From positions 1 to 64,000 of the forward strand of contig JABLUY010000133.1 of NCBI GenBank assembly GCA_013306675.1: a DNA stretch of 64,000 nucleotides, written 5' to 3'. The position numbers and the translations under genes are program-made. Source of the DNA: Thraustochytrium sp. TN22. Taxonomy: Eukaryota > Sar > Bigyra > Thraustochytrida > Thraustochytriidae. Of the stretch, positions 29,639 to 40,292 are shown one piece after another; within the stretch, counting starts at the first letter, position 1; each line of letters begins with the position of its first letter. Below the pieces are notes generated by a model. The model saw nothing but the letters and a program-made list of their open reading frames with translations. It was not told the origin of the DNA and ran no database searches.

Positions 29639-32080
29639 TCATTCCACGTCGGAGGGAAAGAGAAAGGTGGTCAAGCCGCGCACATGACGCGGCGGCAGCG
29701 CCGCGAGCGCGCCAGCCTTGACGTTGTCTTGAAAAATGTGCACAGTGAGAAAGCGCTCCAGCGAGGCTGCGAGCTGCGTGAGCGCCAAGAGCCCCGGGCA
29801 GACGCGGTCCATCTCGTTGCGGTCCTGCGGACGCTGCAGACGACGCGTGAGCTCGGCCGAGGTGGTGTCCTTGAAGACCTGCAGGCTCTCGCGCAGCGAG
29901 CTAATCTCATTGGAGGACAGCGTCAGGTCGGCGTCCGGCGCGGCGCGCGCCGCAGCGGCACGCCGCGGCGCCAGATGGTCTGTCACGTGCGCGAGCAGCG
30001 CATCCACCGAGCCGTCGACCACGTGCGCCAGGCTGCGCGCAGCGAGCTCGGGCGCCAGCACCTCGTCCAGCTCCGCGGCCAGGTCCGTGATGGCGCGCTG
30101 GCAGCGATCCAGGCGGCGCGAGAGGTCGTCCACGGCCGTGGTGCCCGAGTCGGCAGACGCTGCCGGGTTGTCACTGCCCGTGCTGGTGCGCTCGGCGTCG
30201 GCGCCGAAGCACTCGGCCGCGAGGCGGCCGGTCTGCAGCGCGAGCTGCGCGTCCAGCTGCGAAGCCGCCAGCTCGCGCAAGCCCGGCACCAGGTCGACCG
30301 TGAGAAAGGCGTCGCGCATCGCCACCGGCAGCCGGCGCCGGTACGTGTAGCCCATGACGAGGAGGTGCGTGCAGAGCAGCACGCAGTCGTTGTGGAGAAG
30401 GAGTGCGGGGCGCGCGTTGTTGGCGTCGGCCAGCGCGCGCGCGTGGCGCAGCGGGACGAGCACGCGGAAGAGCTCCACCATGTCGCGGCATGTCTGCACG
30501 AGGACGGCCGCGAGCCCCTGCTCGGCGGCCTCCGCGGCCGGGTCCGCCAGGTCGGCGGACCGCACCGCCTCGTCCAGGCACTGATAGCACAGGCGCAGGA
30601 GCGACTTGGCCGCGCGCGTGACCTGCATCTGCGGGACGCCGAAGACGCCGGGCCCGCGGTCATCGGCGGCCGCGACGCGGTCCAGCAGCGCACGCAGCTC
30701 CGACGCCGGGTCCTCGTCCAGCGCGCTCTCGGCCGCCGTCGCATAGGCACCCACGACGCAGGCGCGCGCCTGCGTCAGGTAGTGCGCGCGGCGCTTTTGT
30801 GCGAGGTGGCCCTGCAGGTCATTCAGATACGCGAGCAGCGGGCGGTCCGCGTCGGCCACCAGGCCCATGTCCGCCAGTACGTCCTCCAGCTCCTTGGCCG
30901 AGAGCGCCAGCCCCTGGTACGCAGGGAGCCTGTTCGGGTCGTCCGGCAGCGCGTCCACCAGGAGGCGCTTGAGCAGCGCCGCCAAGCCACCGTCCGCCTC
31001 GCCGGCCCGCGCCCACACGCAGTCTGCCAGAAGCGCCATCCAGTCCACGTTGCCCGCGAAGAGGTGCGCGTCCACGAAGCGCAAGGTCTCCAGCACGTGC
31101 TCGAAGATGCGCTCCAGACGCAGCTCGGCGTCGTCGGCCCGCGGCGAGGGCGCGCGCCCGCCGTCCGAGGCGCTGCTCGCGCCAGCAGCGCCGGGCGTCG
31201 GCCGCGCGAAGAAGAGCTCCACGGCGCGGTCCGACTGCGAGAGCGAGGTCTCGAGCGCGGCGTCGCGCAGCACGGGCCTCAGCACGTGCTCCAGCAGCGG
31301 CGTGCCGATCTCCTCGCGCGCGAAGGCGCGCAGCGTTCCGAGCGCCTCAAGCGCCGCCAGCGCCTCCTGCGCCTTGAAGGACCCGCGCACAGCCGAGACG
31401 GCCACGGTGCGGTCGGCGATGCGCAGCGAGGCGCGCAGGAGCGACTCGGCCGCGGCCTGCAGCTTGGCCTTCTTGCGCCGTGCGAGCACGCGCATGGCGC
31501 GGCACACGCGCGAGTCCACGAGCGCGCCGCCGCTGCGCACCATGCCGTCGAGTCGGTCCTCGGCTGCGCGCAGCCCGCTGCCGGCATCGGCCAGCGCGCC
31601 GCTGTCGATGGCATTGTCCACGCCGTCCAGCGCCGCCTGTACCGCCTGCATCTCGCCCAGGGTGTCGGCCAGCGCGGACAGCCGCTGCAGCTGGCCCAGC
31701 ACGCGGTTCTTCTCCTCCACGAAGAGCACGCCTGCGCCCTGGAAGCTGTCCTTGGCCGCTGCCTCGTCCATGGCCTGCCTCAGGTCCTCCCGCAGCTTGC
31801 CCACCTGCGCGCCCACCTCCTGCGCGCACGCAAAGGTCTCCGCGAACTCGGGGTGGTGTCCCACGAGCACATTCTGCACGGCCTTGCGCGTCGCGTTCGC
31901 GCGCGCGTCCAGCGCCTCCACGAAGCGCTCCCAGTGCTCCAGCTCCAGCTCCACCTCGACGCCAGCGCCGTTGCCTCCCGCCCCGCTGCCGCCCGACAGC
32001 GACGACCCCGGCCCGGGCCCGGGCCCGCTCGCCGCCAGCAGCTCGCGCAGCACCTCGCCCGGCGCGCCGCCGCCCGCCAT
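29639..32080 (-). CDS. ZW10: ZW10-like vesicle-tethering / kinetochore protein
   Basis: The protein has 813 residues from an ATG at 32080. It is almost entirely helical. The N-terminal half is coiled-coil-like (RANATRKAVQNVLVGHHPEF; VGKLREDLRQAMDEAAAK; VEEKNRVLGQLQRLSALADT). The most diagnostic segment is in the C-terminal half: PALLLHNDCVLLCTHLLVMG followed by YRRRLP and TVDLVPGLRELAASQLDAQL, which resembles the conserved ZW10 block around HNDCMYLAHHLL and FVDLVPRLR. ZW10 belongs to the NRZ/Dsl1 ER tether and the RZZ kinetochore complex. Length (human about 780) fits. The assignment rests on one conserved block, so another CATCHR tether is possible. Confidence 0.6.
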   Translation of the reverse strand: MAGGGAPGEVLRELLAASGPGPGPGSSLSGGSGAGGNGAGVEVELELEHWERFVEALDARANATRKAVQNVLVGHHPEFAETFACAQEVGAQVGKLREDLRQAMDEAAAKDSFQGAGVLFVEEKNRVLGQLQRLSALADTLGEMQAVQAALDGVDNAIDSGALADAGSGLRAAEDRLDGMVRSGGALVDSRVCRAMRVLARRKKAKLQAAAESLLRASLRIADRTVAVSAVRGSFKAQEALAALEALGTLRAFAREEIGTPLLEHVLRPVLRDAALETSLSQSDRAVELFFARPTPGAAGASSASDGGRAPSPRADDAELRLERIFEHVLETLRFVDAHLFAGNVDWMALLADCVWARAGEADGGLAALLKRLLVDALPDDPNRLPAYQGLALSAKELEDVLADMGLVADADRPLLAYLNDLQGHLAQKRRAHYLTQARACVVGAYATAAESALDEDPASELRALLDRVAAADDRGPGVFGVPQMQVTRAAKSLLRLCYQCLDEAVRSADLADPAAEAAEQGLAAVLVQTCRDMVELFRVLVPLRHARALADANNARPALLLHNDCVLLCTHLLVMGYTYRRRLPVAMRDAFLTVDLVPGLRELAASQLDAQLALQTGRLAAECFGADAERTSTGSDNPAASADSGTTAVDDLSRRLDRCQRAITDLAAELDEVLAPELAARSLAHVVDGSVDALLAHVTDHLAPRRAAAARAAPDADLTLSSNEISSLRESLQVFKDTTSAELTRRLQRPQDRNEMDRVCPGLLALTQLAASLERFLTVHIFQDNVKAGALAALPPRHVRGLTTFLFPSDVE

Positions 32081-32514
32081 CCTGACCTCGCCCGCCGCCG
32101 CGCCCGGCCTCGCGGCGGTTGCGCGCGTTCAGGTTCTGCTTCCTTGCTTGGCCTAGCTCACTCACGGCGCCAGTGCGCCAGGGTGCGCCAGCGGCATTTC
32201 GAAACTCGTACGCGCCGCAGCTTCGTTCATCCATCCATCCATCCATCCTTCGCTCCGTCGCTCCGTCGCCTCGTGCGCCCCGCCGGCCCTGTCCGGCGCG
32301 GCGAGCGCGCGGCGGCAGCGGCGGCGCTCCGCGGCCCCGGCCCGCCTCGCGCGGCGCTCCTGGCTGCGCGCGCGCCCGCGGACGCGGCGACGGCGACGCG
32401 GGTGCACGTGCACGACGAGGAGGAGGAGGAGGAGGAGGAGGAGGAGGAGGCGAGGGCGCGCGACGGCGGCGCGCGGGGACTGGCGGAGGAGCGCGGCTGG
32501 GGCCCGTGCGCGCC
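32081..32514. promoter_or_regulatory. Bidirectional promoter region, ZW10-like / macro-domain gene
   Basis: A 434-bp gap separates divergent start codons. It has a (CATC)n run at about 32226-32248, CGCTCCGT repeats, and a (GAGGAG)n purine run at about 32417-32449. A similar CCATC run precedes the PP2A-B55 gene (about 37872-37892). Confidence 0.5.
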
Positions 32515-33549
32515 ATGGACCCCGAGGAGGCGGAGGCGGCGAGCAAGCTGGGCCAGGTGACGTACAGGTGCCCGAGCACCGGGCTGTTCAAGTCCGGGCA
32601 GATTCTGCCGGACGGGAGGATCTGGCAGGTGGAGGGCACGTACGAGGACGCGGTGGTGTGGCTGGATGAGGCGCCGCTGAAGGAGCCGCCTCCGAGCCCG
32701 CAGGAGCTGGAAGAGACGGTGCGCGCGACGGTGGAGGGGCCGGCGACGGAGCAGGATATCGATGCCATGTACGAGGAGATGCCGCGCGGCAGGCGCAGGT
32801 CGCGGTCCGTGCAGAGCCCGACAAGCAACCTGCCGCGCGAGTCGCTGGAGAGCCTCAACAGCCTGCAGGACGAGATGGACCAGAAGCTTCGAATGATGGA
32901 GACGGCCTCGCAGGCCGGCGCCGAGGAGGCCAAGCTGCTGGCCCAGGAGCCCGCGCGCCGCGTGCTCGGCGACCTGTGCGCGCGCGTGTACATATGGGAG
33001 GGCTCACCCACGGCGCTCGTGGCGGACGGCGTCGCGCGGTCCTGCCCGCCCTCGCTCGTCAAGTCCTTTTCCGGCAGCGTCTGGGAGCAGGCCTTTGTGC
33101 GCGCCGGCGTGCGCCTCGCCGTAGCCTGCGAGACGCACCTGGCGCAGCGCAAGCTGACGGCGCTGGACCCGGGCAGCGTCATCACCACGCCGGCCTTTGA
33201 GCTGCCCAGCAAGTATATTATTCACGTCGTCAGCGAGCCGGACGGGCCCGAGGCCCCCGCGGCTCTCGAGGCGCGTTACACCAGCGTGCTCGAGAAGGCG
33301 CAGCACGAGACGCATATTCACACGCTCGTGCTCCCGCTGCTCGGCGACCTCTCGCCGCGGGCAACCTCGGTCGCCGCCTCGGCGCAGGCCCTGGTCGCGG
33401 TACTCGCGCGGGCCGCCGCCGACAAGAATCTCAATCTCTGGGGCCTCGACAAGGTCGTCGTCGCCTGCTCTTCCCACGCCCAGCACGAAGCCACGCGTCA
33501 GGCGCTTCGCGAGGCTGCCTCCTCGCGCGGCACAGAGACAGCCGCGTGA
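32515..33549 (+). CDS. Macro-domain protein
   Basis: The protein has 344 residues from the ATG at 32515 (context CGCCATGG). The N-terminal 60 residues form a small unit with repeated short strands (VTYRCPSTGLFKSGQILPDG; WQVEGTYEDAVVWLDEAP). A charged linker follows. Residues about 155-330 fit a macro domain: AVACETHLAQRKLTALDPGS, VITTPAFELPSKYIIHVVSE, ETHIHTLVLPLLGDLSPRAT and LWGLDKVVVACSS follow the usual order of the Gly-x-Ile/Val-T-x-x-(F/Y)-x-LP-x-K-x-x-I-H pattern. Macro domains bind or hydrolyse ADP-ribose. The usual Asn-Ala preceding the motif is not evident (LTALDPGS), so activity is uncertain. Convergent with the MMPL gene (167 bp). Confidence 0.7.
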   Translation: MDPEEAEAASKLGQVTYRCPSTGLFKSGQILPDGRIWQVEGTYEDAVVWLDEAPLKEPPPSPQELEETVRATVEGPATEQDIDAMYEEMPRGRRRSRSVQSPTSNLPRESLESLNSLQDEMDQKLRMMETASQAGAEEAKLLAQEPARRVLGDLCARVYIWEGSPTALVADGVARSCPPSLVKSFSGSVWEQAFVRAGVRLAVACETHLAQRKLTALDPGSVITTPAFELPSKYIIHVVSEPDGPEAPAALEARYTSVLEKAQHETHIHTLVLPLLGDLSPRATSVAASAQALVAVLARAAADKNLNLWGLDKVVVACSSHAQHEATRQALREAASSRGTETAA

Positions 33550-33716
33550 GTGTTGTTGCGTTGTGTGAAACCCTCCTCCTGATCCCTTTGCGTTTCTTGC
33601 GGTGCCGTGCGTGCCATGGCCCGAGCTGTGCCGAGAACAAACGACGTCTCTCCCACATCGCTTCAATCCTGTCCTTGCAAGTGATTCCATTTCTTTCTTC
33701 TAAAGATAATTACATG

Positions 33717-36488
33717 TCAAAAAGCAACGCTCTCCGCGTGAGCGGCTTGCGTGCGTTGCGGGAACTCACGGGCGCCGAGGGAGACCAGGTTATCGTACGG
33801 CATGCGCATAGGCCGCCACGCAAGCTTGTCGCCGAGAGAGAGGAGCGCGGGCACGAGGATGGTGTTCACCACAAAGGTGTCCACGAGGATGCTCGTGGAG
33901 AGCAGAAAGCCGGCCTGGTTGATGATGCTCTGGTCGCTGAGAAGAAGGCCGCCAAAGGCGCAGAACATGATGATGCCAGCGGCCGCAATGGTCGGGCCAG
34001 TCTCGCAGACCGCCTTGACGATGGCCGCCTGGATATCATAGCCGCCCGCGCGATGCTCAATGATGGCGCTGACGATGAGCACGTCGTAGTCGAGCGCCAG
34101 TCCAGACACGATGGTCACGATGATGATGGGGACCGACCAGAAAAAGCCGGACTGGGCCGACAGCGAGGCGATCCCGGTCCAGTTGAGGATGCCGTCCTGG
34201 AAGACGAGCACCGCGAGGCCAAAGACCGAAGCCAGCGGCAGGAAGAGCGTCACCACGAGGCGAAGGGGCACAAAGTAGCTGTGCAGCATGAAGCCAAGCG
34301 TCGCAAAGACGGCCACGAGCGTGAGCGTGACCAAGAGGGGGTAGATGCCGAGAACCTCGGCCTCAATCGCGTTGGGCCCGACCTCGAAGCCGCCGAGCTG
34401 CAGGCGCAGCGCCTCTGGGTCGTTTGCCGGAAGCTGGTAGCCTGCGCCGAGGCTCGCGGCCTCCTGGTCCAGAATGGCGAGCATCCGTGCGATGAAGGTC
34501 TTGCTGCGGCTGTCAAAGGGGAAGAACGGCACCACGACGTTGATGAGCATGGCGTCGCGTGCCGGGTTGACGGCGCGCCGCCACAGGTAGGCGTACTGGG
34601 CGGCGCGCTGGCACGCAAAGTCCACGTGGCGCTCGACCCAGGGCACCGTGCACAAGGGGGACTTGGCCAGCTCCAGGAGTGCGTGCGCCTCGAGCGGACC
34701 AATGTCCGTGTCGCCCACGCGCGCCGGCGAGGTGACGCCGGACGCAGTGCAGGCCGTCTCCTGCACGATGCGCCGGCCCAGGCGCTGCGCGAGGCTGAAG
34801 GGCTCCTCGCGGACCACTGAGACGCCCGGCGGCGCCGTGATGAGCACGTAATAGGGCGCAAAGGTCCCGCCAGGAAAGTCCTCGTACATGCGGTGCAGGC
34901 GTGCCGTTGACGCCGACGTGCGCGGCAGCAGGTGTAGGATGCTCTGGTTCAGGTCGATGCGCAAGATCTGCACCGCCAGCGGGAGCACCAAGACGTACAG
35001 CAGCACGATGGCCAGCACGTTGTACGGCCAACGCACAATGAGCCGCGTGATGCGGAACCGCAGCCCGCGATACATGGGGTGCACGCCCGAGAGGTCAGGG
35101 TCGCGCCCGCGGCGACAGCATCCGCGGCCTCGCTCGGCACCCTCCTCGGCCAAACTCGTGTATGCGTGCTGCTGCTCTTGCTGGTGATGGTGATGAACCG
35201 CGGCGCCGGCAGTGGGCGTGGACGCCAGGTCCTCGGGCGCAACGATGGCGCCGGCGCTGGCGCTGGCGCTGGCGCTGACGCTGTCGTCGGCGGTCGCGCA
35301 CACGCAGCCCGCGTTCAAGCGCGAGAAGAAGCCTGGAAACATGTACAGGAGCGCGGGCGTCATGGTGAGGTTAACAGCCAGGCAGACTGCGACGCCCGCC
35401 GCGAGAATGACGCCGTCCATGCGGATGGTGGGCGTCGGGATGATGACAAAGCCGAGCATGACAAGAAAGATGGTGATGCCGGACATGAAGACGACGTGGC
35501 CCGCGCGCAGCATGGCCACGTAGACGGCTAGTGGCACGGGGGCGCCCGCCTCGACCTCGGCACGGAAGCGGCCTAGCACAAAGAGGTTGTAGTCGACGCT
35601 GAGTGCCAGCGCGATAACCTCTACAAGCTGCGGCGTGGTGGGCTCGGGCTGCGGCGCGCCCAGGCCGTCCACAAGGAAGACGATGAGCGCGATGCCCGAG
35701 AGGATGCTCACGGTCATGTTGATGATAGCGAGCAGCAGCAGACGCCACGAGCCCACCATGTACCAGAGCACCAGGAGCGCCAGCGGGATGGTGACCATGT
35801 CGATGCGCGCGATCTGCCGCGAGGAGGCGTCCACGTTCTCGTTGTTGAGCGCGTCAAAGCCCGTCACGCCCAGCGCGAAGCGCGTCGGGTCCGGGTTGAG
35901 CTCTTCCGCCGCGTCCTCCACAAAGAATACGAACTCCTGCCGGAGCGCGTCCGGGCTGCCGCTGCGCACCATGATGTTGACGATGGTGGCACGACCGTCC
36001 GGCGACACGTAGCCGCCCTTGAGGCCGTCCAGCACCGTGCCGTTTAGCGCGAACCACGCGGCCATGTCCACCACGTTGCCGTGCGTCGCGTTGAAGGCTT
36101 GCACGCGCGCCGCCAGCTGCTCGTACGCCTGCGCGAGCTCCTCCACGCGCACATCCTCGCACGCCGACCCACGCACGCACTCTGCCAGCACGATGAGCGG
36201 CAGCTGCTGCGCCTCGCTCGCGAAGCGCGCCTCGAAGTCCGCTTCCGCCTTGGCCGCGCGTGACGAGGCCGCCGGTGCCAGGTGATCCGAGCCCAGCCTC
36301 AGGAACCAGGGCACCGCGACGGCGCCCGCCACGGCCAGCAGCGTCCACACGGCCACTAGCGCTGCCTTCCACCGCCGCGTCGCCAGCAGCGCCCGCTCGA
36401 ACCGTGCGCTGCCGTGCAGCTTGCGCACGCGCCACCGCTCGTCCACCGCGTCGCCGCCGCCCGCGGTGGCGAGCAGCGGCGTCTCCAT
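33717..36488 (-). CDS. MMPL/RND-family membrane transporter
   Basis: The protein has 923 residues from an ATG at 36488. It has the duplicated RND layout: one TM helix (about 40-62), a large extracytosolic loop, a cluster of about five TMs (about 210-390), then the same pattern again (TM about 480-505, loop, TM cluster about 715-900). The paired proton-relay-like motifs ALSVDYNLFVLGRF and GLALDYDVLIVSAIIEHR sit at equivalent positions of the two halves, as in MmpL/Patched-like proteins. The loops hold several Cys and NGT/NAT sequons. Substrates of eukaryotic MMPL proteins are usually lipids or hydrophobic molecules (family knowledge); this one's is unknown. Its first nine coding bases lie in the great inverted repeat, so its 5' flank is duplicated. 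Confidence 0.85.
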   Translation of the reverse strand: METPLLATAGGGDAVDERWRVRKLHGSARFERALLATRRWKAALVAVWTLLAVAGAVAVPWFLRLGSDHLAPAASSRAAKAEADFEARFASEAQQLPLIVLAECVRGSACEDVRVEELAQAYEQLAARVQAFNATHGNVVDMAAWFALNGTVLDGLKGGYVSPDGRATIVNIMVRSGSPDALRQEFVFFVEDAAEELNPDPTRFALGVTGFDALNNENVDASSRQIARIDMVTIPLALLVLWYMVGSWRLLLLAIINMTVSILSGIALIVFLVDGLGAPQPEPTTPQLVEVIALALSVDYNLFVLGRFRAEVEAGAPVPLAVYVAMLRAGHVVFMSGITIFLVMLGFVIIPTPTIRMDGVILAAGVAVCLAVNLTMTPALLYMFPGFFSRLNAGCVCATADDSVSASASASAGAIVAPEDLASTPTAGAAVHHHHQQEQQHAYTSLAEEGAERGRGCCRRGRDPDLSGVHPMYRGLRFRITRLIVRWPYNVLAIVLLYVLVLPLAVQILRIDLNQSILHLLPRTSASTARLHRMYEDFPGGTFAPYYVLITAPPGVSVVREEPFSLAQRLGRRIVQETACTASGVTSPARVGDTDIGPLEAHALLELAKSPLCTVPWVERHVDFACQRAAQYAYLWRRAVNPARDAMLINVVVPFFPFDSRSKTFIARMLAILDQEAASLGAGYQLPANDPEALRLQLGGFEVGPNAIEAEVLGIYPLLVTLTLVAVFATLGFMLHSYFVPLRLVVTLFLPLASVFGLAVLVFQDGILNWTGIASLSAQSGFFWSVPIIIVTIVSGLALDYDVLIVSAIIEHRAGGYDIQAAIVKAVCETGPTIAAAGIIMFCAFGGLLLSDQSIINQAGFLLSTSILVDTFVVNTILVPALLSLGDKLAWRPMRMPYDNLVSLGAREFPQRTQAAHAESVAF

Positions 36489-37918
36489 CGCGCCAGCCGC
36501 CGCCGCCGCCGCGGCCGCCGCCGTGCGAGCCGCCGTGCGCGGGCCGCCTCAGTGCCGCCGCCCGCGTCGCTGCCGCCGCCGCCCGCGCGCGACTTTGGAG
36601 CTCGGGCTTTGTCCGAATCCTGGCGCAGGCCGGGATTCAACGGCGTGATGATGATGAGCTCAACGAACTCGTACCTGCCACTGACAAGGACGCAGTTCGC
36701 CGTCTCAGCATGTCAGCATGAGCATGACTGCTCATGAATGCCAGTGAGGCTCACACGGGCGTACTTTTGCGTCGCCGTCAGGCCTGAGCCGGGTCTAGCT
36801 AGCTACTAGCTAGAGAGCTAATAAGTAGCTCTACAGCTAGCGCAAGGCAAGGCAAGGCAATGCGAGGCAAGGGAATAGCTCGATTCGCGCCGCTGGCCCT
36901 GGCCAGCACGGGCGGGAGTAGAAAGTTGCGAGAGAGGAGAAGAAGACACCGAACCATTCAGCGACGTCGATTCTAAAGGCCTAGCGGACGCTGCAGTAGA
37001 CTCCTGCAAACCCCCCGCGGAATTCGCCTGTACTACAAAGAGACTGCCGTACCTCGCATACCTGGCTAGCGCAGAGCTTGAGGACCCATGACTCTAGCTA
37101 ACGAGCACTCACAGTCAGACTGGCCGCTCCGAGTAGGCCTCGCTGGACCGCTTCTCATACTTCGTTGGACGCTCCTCACTGTGACTGTCACGGTCAGAAA
37201 CCAATTTGCGCCAGCGCTCTGGTCCCCTGGTTAGAAGTGTCCACTTTCGGGCTACTGCCTCGGAGACAAGCCTGAGATCGAGATTGGGTCAGTCACACCG
37301 GGCAGCTGGTCCAGGCCAGGCATGTGCAGTGTGCACGCAAGCCATGGCCAGGCATCCAGCACTGGGCTTGATCTGTCTTGCAGCGTCAAGTCCCCTTTCA
37401 AGTCCCAGCTTCTGTTGCAACTTTCGATCCTCAGGCTGCTCCCCCGAGCAGTACAATCTCGCGACGCGCGAGGAGCCCGAGTCGGGTCCCGCTTGGCCCG
37501 GAGTCGGCCTTCGCGTCGCAGCCCCAGTCCGAGTCCGGGTCCGAGTCCGAGTCCGAGTCCGAGTCCGAGCCAGCGCGCGCACACGGGCCCCGCGCGCACC
37601 CGGGTATCGCCGAGAGGGGCGCGCGGCAGTGGCGGCGACGCGCGCGCGCGGCGAGTTTCCCCGGCGGCCGGGCGCGCGTCGAGACAGGCGGCGGCGCTCG
37701 TCAGACCTGACTCCTACTTCCCGCGCGCGCGGCGGTCGGCGGCGGGCGGCGGCTCGGGCTCGCGGCGGCGCGGCGCTCGCGCGGCTCCGCGGCGCGGCTG
37801 GTCCCGGCGCGCGGCGGCGGCGGCGGCGGCATCGGCCTCCATTCGCCTGCTTCTCCATCCCTCCATCCCTCCAATCCATCCATCCATCCATCCAGTCTAC
37901 CCTCGCTCGCGCGCGCGC

Positions 37919-37952
<34 letters not shown>

Positions 37953-38384
37953 GGCGGCGCGAGCGCGCGAGCGGCGAGCGCGGGCCCGCGGCCCGGCGCG
38001 GCGCGGCACAGCGCGGCGGCGCCCGGCAGCAAGCAGGGCAGGGAGGAGAAGGCACGCGGCGGCCTCGGCGCGTGCACCCAGCGCGCGGGCGGGCGCGGGC
38101 GCGCGGGAGGCGGGCGCGCGCGGCGGCGGGCGGCGGCGGCGGCGCGCGGGAGGCGGCGCGCGCGCGGCGCGGCGCAGCGCGCCACGTGGCTGGGCGGCGC
38201 GGCGCGGCGCGGCGCAGCGCGGCGCGGCGCGGCGCGGAGCGGAGCGGCGCGGCGCTGGGCGGCGGCCGGGGCTGCACGCGCCGGGTGTGCGCGCAGGCGA
38301 GCTAGGCTAGCTCGCGCTTGCGCTTGCTAGCGAGCTACGAGCGAGGCGGCGGCCGGGGTGCACGCACGCACGAGCGAGGAGGAG
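36489..38384. other. Long divergent intergenic region, MMPL / PP2A-B55
   Basis: No gene is seen. It has CAAGG pentamers at about 36841-36870, GAGTCC hexamers at about 37527-37568, (CATC)n at about 37868-37895, and a GCGGC/GGCGC-rich leader from about 37900 to 38260 just before the B55 start. Long ORFs here are low-complexity Arg/Ala/Gly. Confidence 0.5.
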
Positions 38385-39899
38385 ATGGCGAGCGGCGTGT
38401 CGCGCGAGGAGTCCAGCGGGCTGGACTCGGGCGACGGCCGGTCGGAGCCGGAGCGGCCATGGCGGTTCGCGCAGTGGTTCAAGAAGATGCCGGTGGAGGA
38501 CTCGATGCCGGACTCGGACCTGCTGAGCGCGGTGGAGTTCGACTCGACAGGGACCTTTTTGGCGAGCGGCGACCGCGGCGGGCGCGTGGTGGTGCTGCGC
38601 GCGGACGAGGGCAAGGAGAAGATCCACTACACGTTCCACTGCGAGTTCCAGAGCCACGAGCCAGACTTCGACTACGTGCGGTCGCTGGCCATCGACGAGC
38701 GCATCAGCAAGATCAAGTTCCTGCCCGGCACGAACGACGCCGTCTTCATGCTGACGACCAACGACAAGGCGATCAAGCTGTGGAAGCTGCACGAGCGCGA
38801 GATCAAGTACACCTCCGGCTTTAACATGACGAGCGACAACGGCGTGCCGCGCGCGCCGCGGCGCACCTCGAGCCTGCGCTTCCCGCGCAGCGAGACGGTG
38901 GAGCGCCTGGTCACGGCGGCGGCCAAGCGCCAGTTCTCGCCCGAGATCCACAAGTTCAATATTCACTCGCTCGTCCCGAGCGTGGACGGCCGCAGCTTCA
39001 TGAGCGCCGATAACCTCTGCGTCAACCTCTGGAGCATGGACGTCACGGACGAGGCCTTCCAGGTTGTCAACCTCAAGCCGGACGATATGAGCAAGCTCAC
39101 CCAGTACATCACGGCCGTCGACCTCGACCAGGAGACCTCCAGCACCTTTATCTACGGCACCAACCGCGGCACCGTACGCCTCTGCGATATGCGCGAGCGC
39201 GCACTCTGCGACAGCTCGGCGCTCACGTTCCGCGACCCGGCGCTCGAGGGCAACGAACGCCAGACCTCGGGCGGCGTCAACACGGGCCTGCCCAACCGCC
39301 CGCTGCTTGGCGACCTCCTCCGCAACATCTCCGACGTCAAGTTCGCGCCCGACGGTCTCGTCGTCGCGCGCGACTTCATGAACATCAAGATCTGGGACTT
39401 GCGCTACGAGTCTCAGCCGGTCGAGATCATCCCCGTGCATGACTACCTCAGCCCCAAGCTTTGGGAGCTCTACGAGGGCGACTACCTCTTCGACTGCTTC
39501 GATGTCTCTGTCAACCCCATGGGCATCATGACCGGCTCCTACAACTCCGTCTTCCACATCTACGACCTCGACCGCCGCTCCGACACCACCATCGAGGCTT
39601 CCAAGGCGCCCTACCCGACAATGCCCATTGTCGCCGCCGCCGAGGACCCCCAGCGCGACAACCGCTTCTCGTACCGCAAGAAGCGCCTCTCTCGCCCAGG
39701 CATTGTCTCTCTGCTCAGCCGCAAGAAGAACAAGCGCGACGGCCGCGGACCCGCCTTCTCCGACGTCGGCGCGCCCGCCTTTGCTCCGGACCCACAGACT
39801 ATCAACTACGAGAAGCGGATCACCCAGCTTGCATGGCATCCCAAGGGCAATGCCGCCGCCATTGCTGGCGAGAACAATCTCTTCATCTACGCGCGGTGA
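38385..39899 (+). CDS. PPP2R2: PP2A regulatory subunit B55 (WD40), left copy
   Basis: The protein has 504 residues from the first ATG (38385); the frame is open upstream only from a GTG. A seven-blade WD40 propeller with B55 signatures: RPWRFAQWFKKMP, LSAVEFDSTGTFLASGDRGG, FQSHEPDFDYVRSLAIDERI, FMLTTNDKAIKLWKLHERE and FNIHSLVPSVDGRSFMSADN. The C-terminus retains YEKRITQLAWHPKGNAAAIA. B55 subunits direct the PP2A catalytic subunit to mitotic and signalling substrates. Insertions of about 30-50 residues in loops account for the length above the usual 450. An identical copy lies in the other arm, so dosage is doubled if the palindrome is real. Confidence 0.95.
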   Translation: MASGVSREESSGLDSGDGRSEPERPWRFAQWFKKMPVEDSMPDSDLLSAVEFDSTGTFLASGDRGGRVVVLRADEGKEKIHYTFHCEFQSHEPDFDYVRSLAIDERISKIKFLPGTNDAVFMLTTNDKAIKLWKLHEREIKYTSGFNMTSDNGVPRAPRRTSSLRFPRSETVERLVTAAAKRQFSPEIHKFNIHSLVPSVDGRSFMSADNLCVNLWSMDVTDEAFQVVNLKPDDMSKLTQYITAVDLDQETSSTFIYGTNRGTVRLCDMRERALCDSSALTFRDPALEGNERQTSGGVNTGLPNRPLLGDLLRNISDVKFAPDGLVVARDFMNIKIWDLRYESQPVEIIPVHDYLSPKLWELYEGDYLFDCFDVSVNPMGIMTGSYNSVFHIYDLDRRSDTTIEASKAPYPTMPIVAAAEDPQRDNRFSYRKKRLSRPGIVSLLSRKKNKRDGRGPAFSDVGAPAFAPDPQTINYEKRITQLAWHPKGNAAAIAGENNLFIYAR

Positions 39900-40292
39900 G
39901 GGAGCGAGCGAGCGAGCGAGCGAGAGACTGACCAATGGATCGGCAGGCGGGCTCCAGATGCTGGGCCTGGGCATGAGGCGCGGCTGCCGTGCTATGATGT
40001 GTGTTGCAGGAAGGCAGATGAGGAGCGCCCAGCGCCTGCGACCTCGGGGGACTCACGGAGTCAGAACGCCTGGTGCGGGGGAGGCGAAACCCCTCTCGCG
40101 TGGCCAGGATGCGTGTTAGCGGATGTGATCATGAGTTTCTTTGTTGTTGTTTTGGTAGGTTTCGGCTTGGCGTTCTTGTCCCGCGCGTGCGGTAATTTGC
40201 GCTTGCGCAAGTCCGAGGCCTGGCTGCTATCATGTGCAGCAGCACAACCACAGCGGTTGGCTCTGCAGCACCCGTACGTACTTGAACATGAC

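Noticed and set aside
29684-32560. A 958-residue plus-strand ORF opposite the ZW10-like gene
   Set aside because: It is antisense to a better-supported gene and rich in Arg/His/Leu/Val/Gln with no domain; it is a by-product of GC-rich codon use on the other strand. The same applies to long antisense ORFs opposite the B55 copies (38307-39974, 60506-62173) and opposite 1733-3304.
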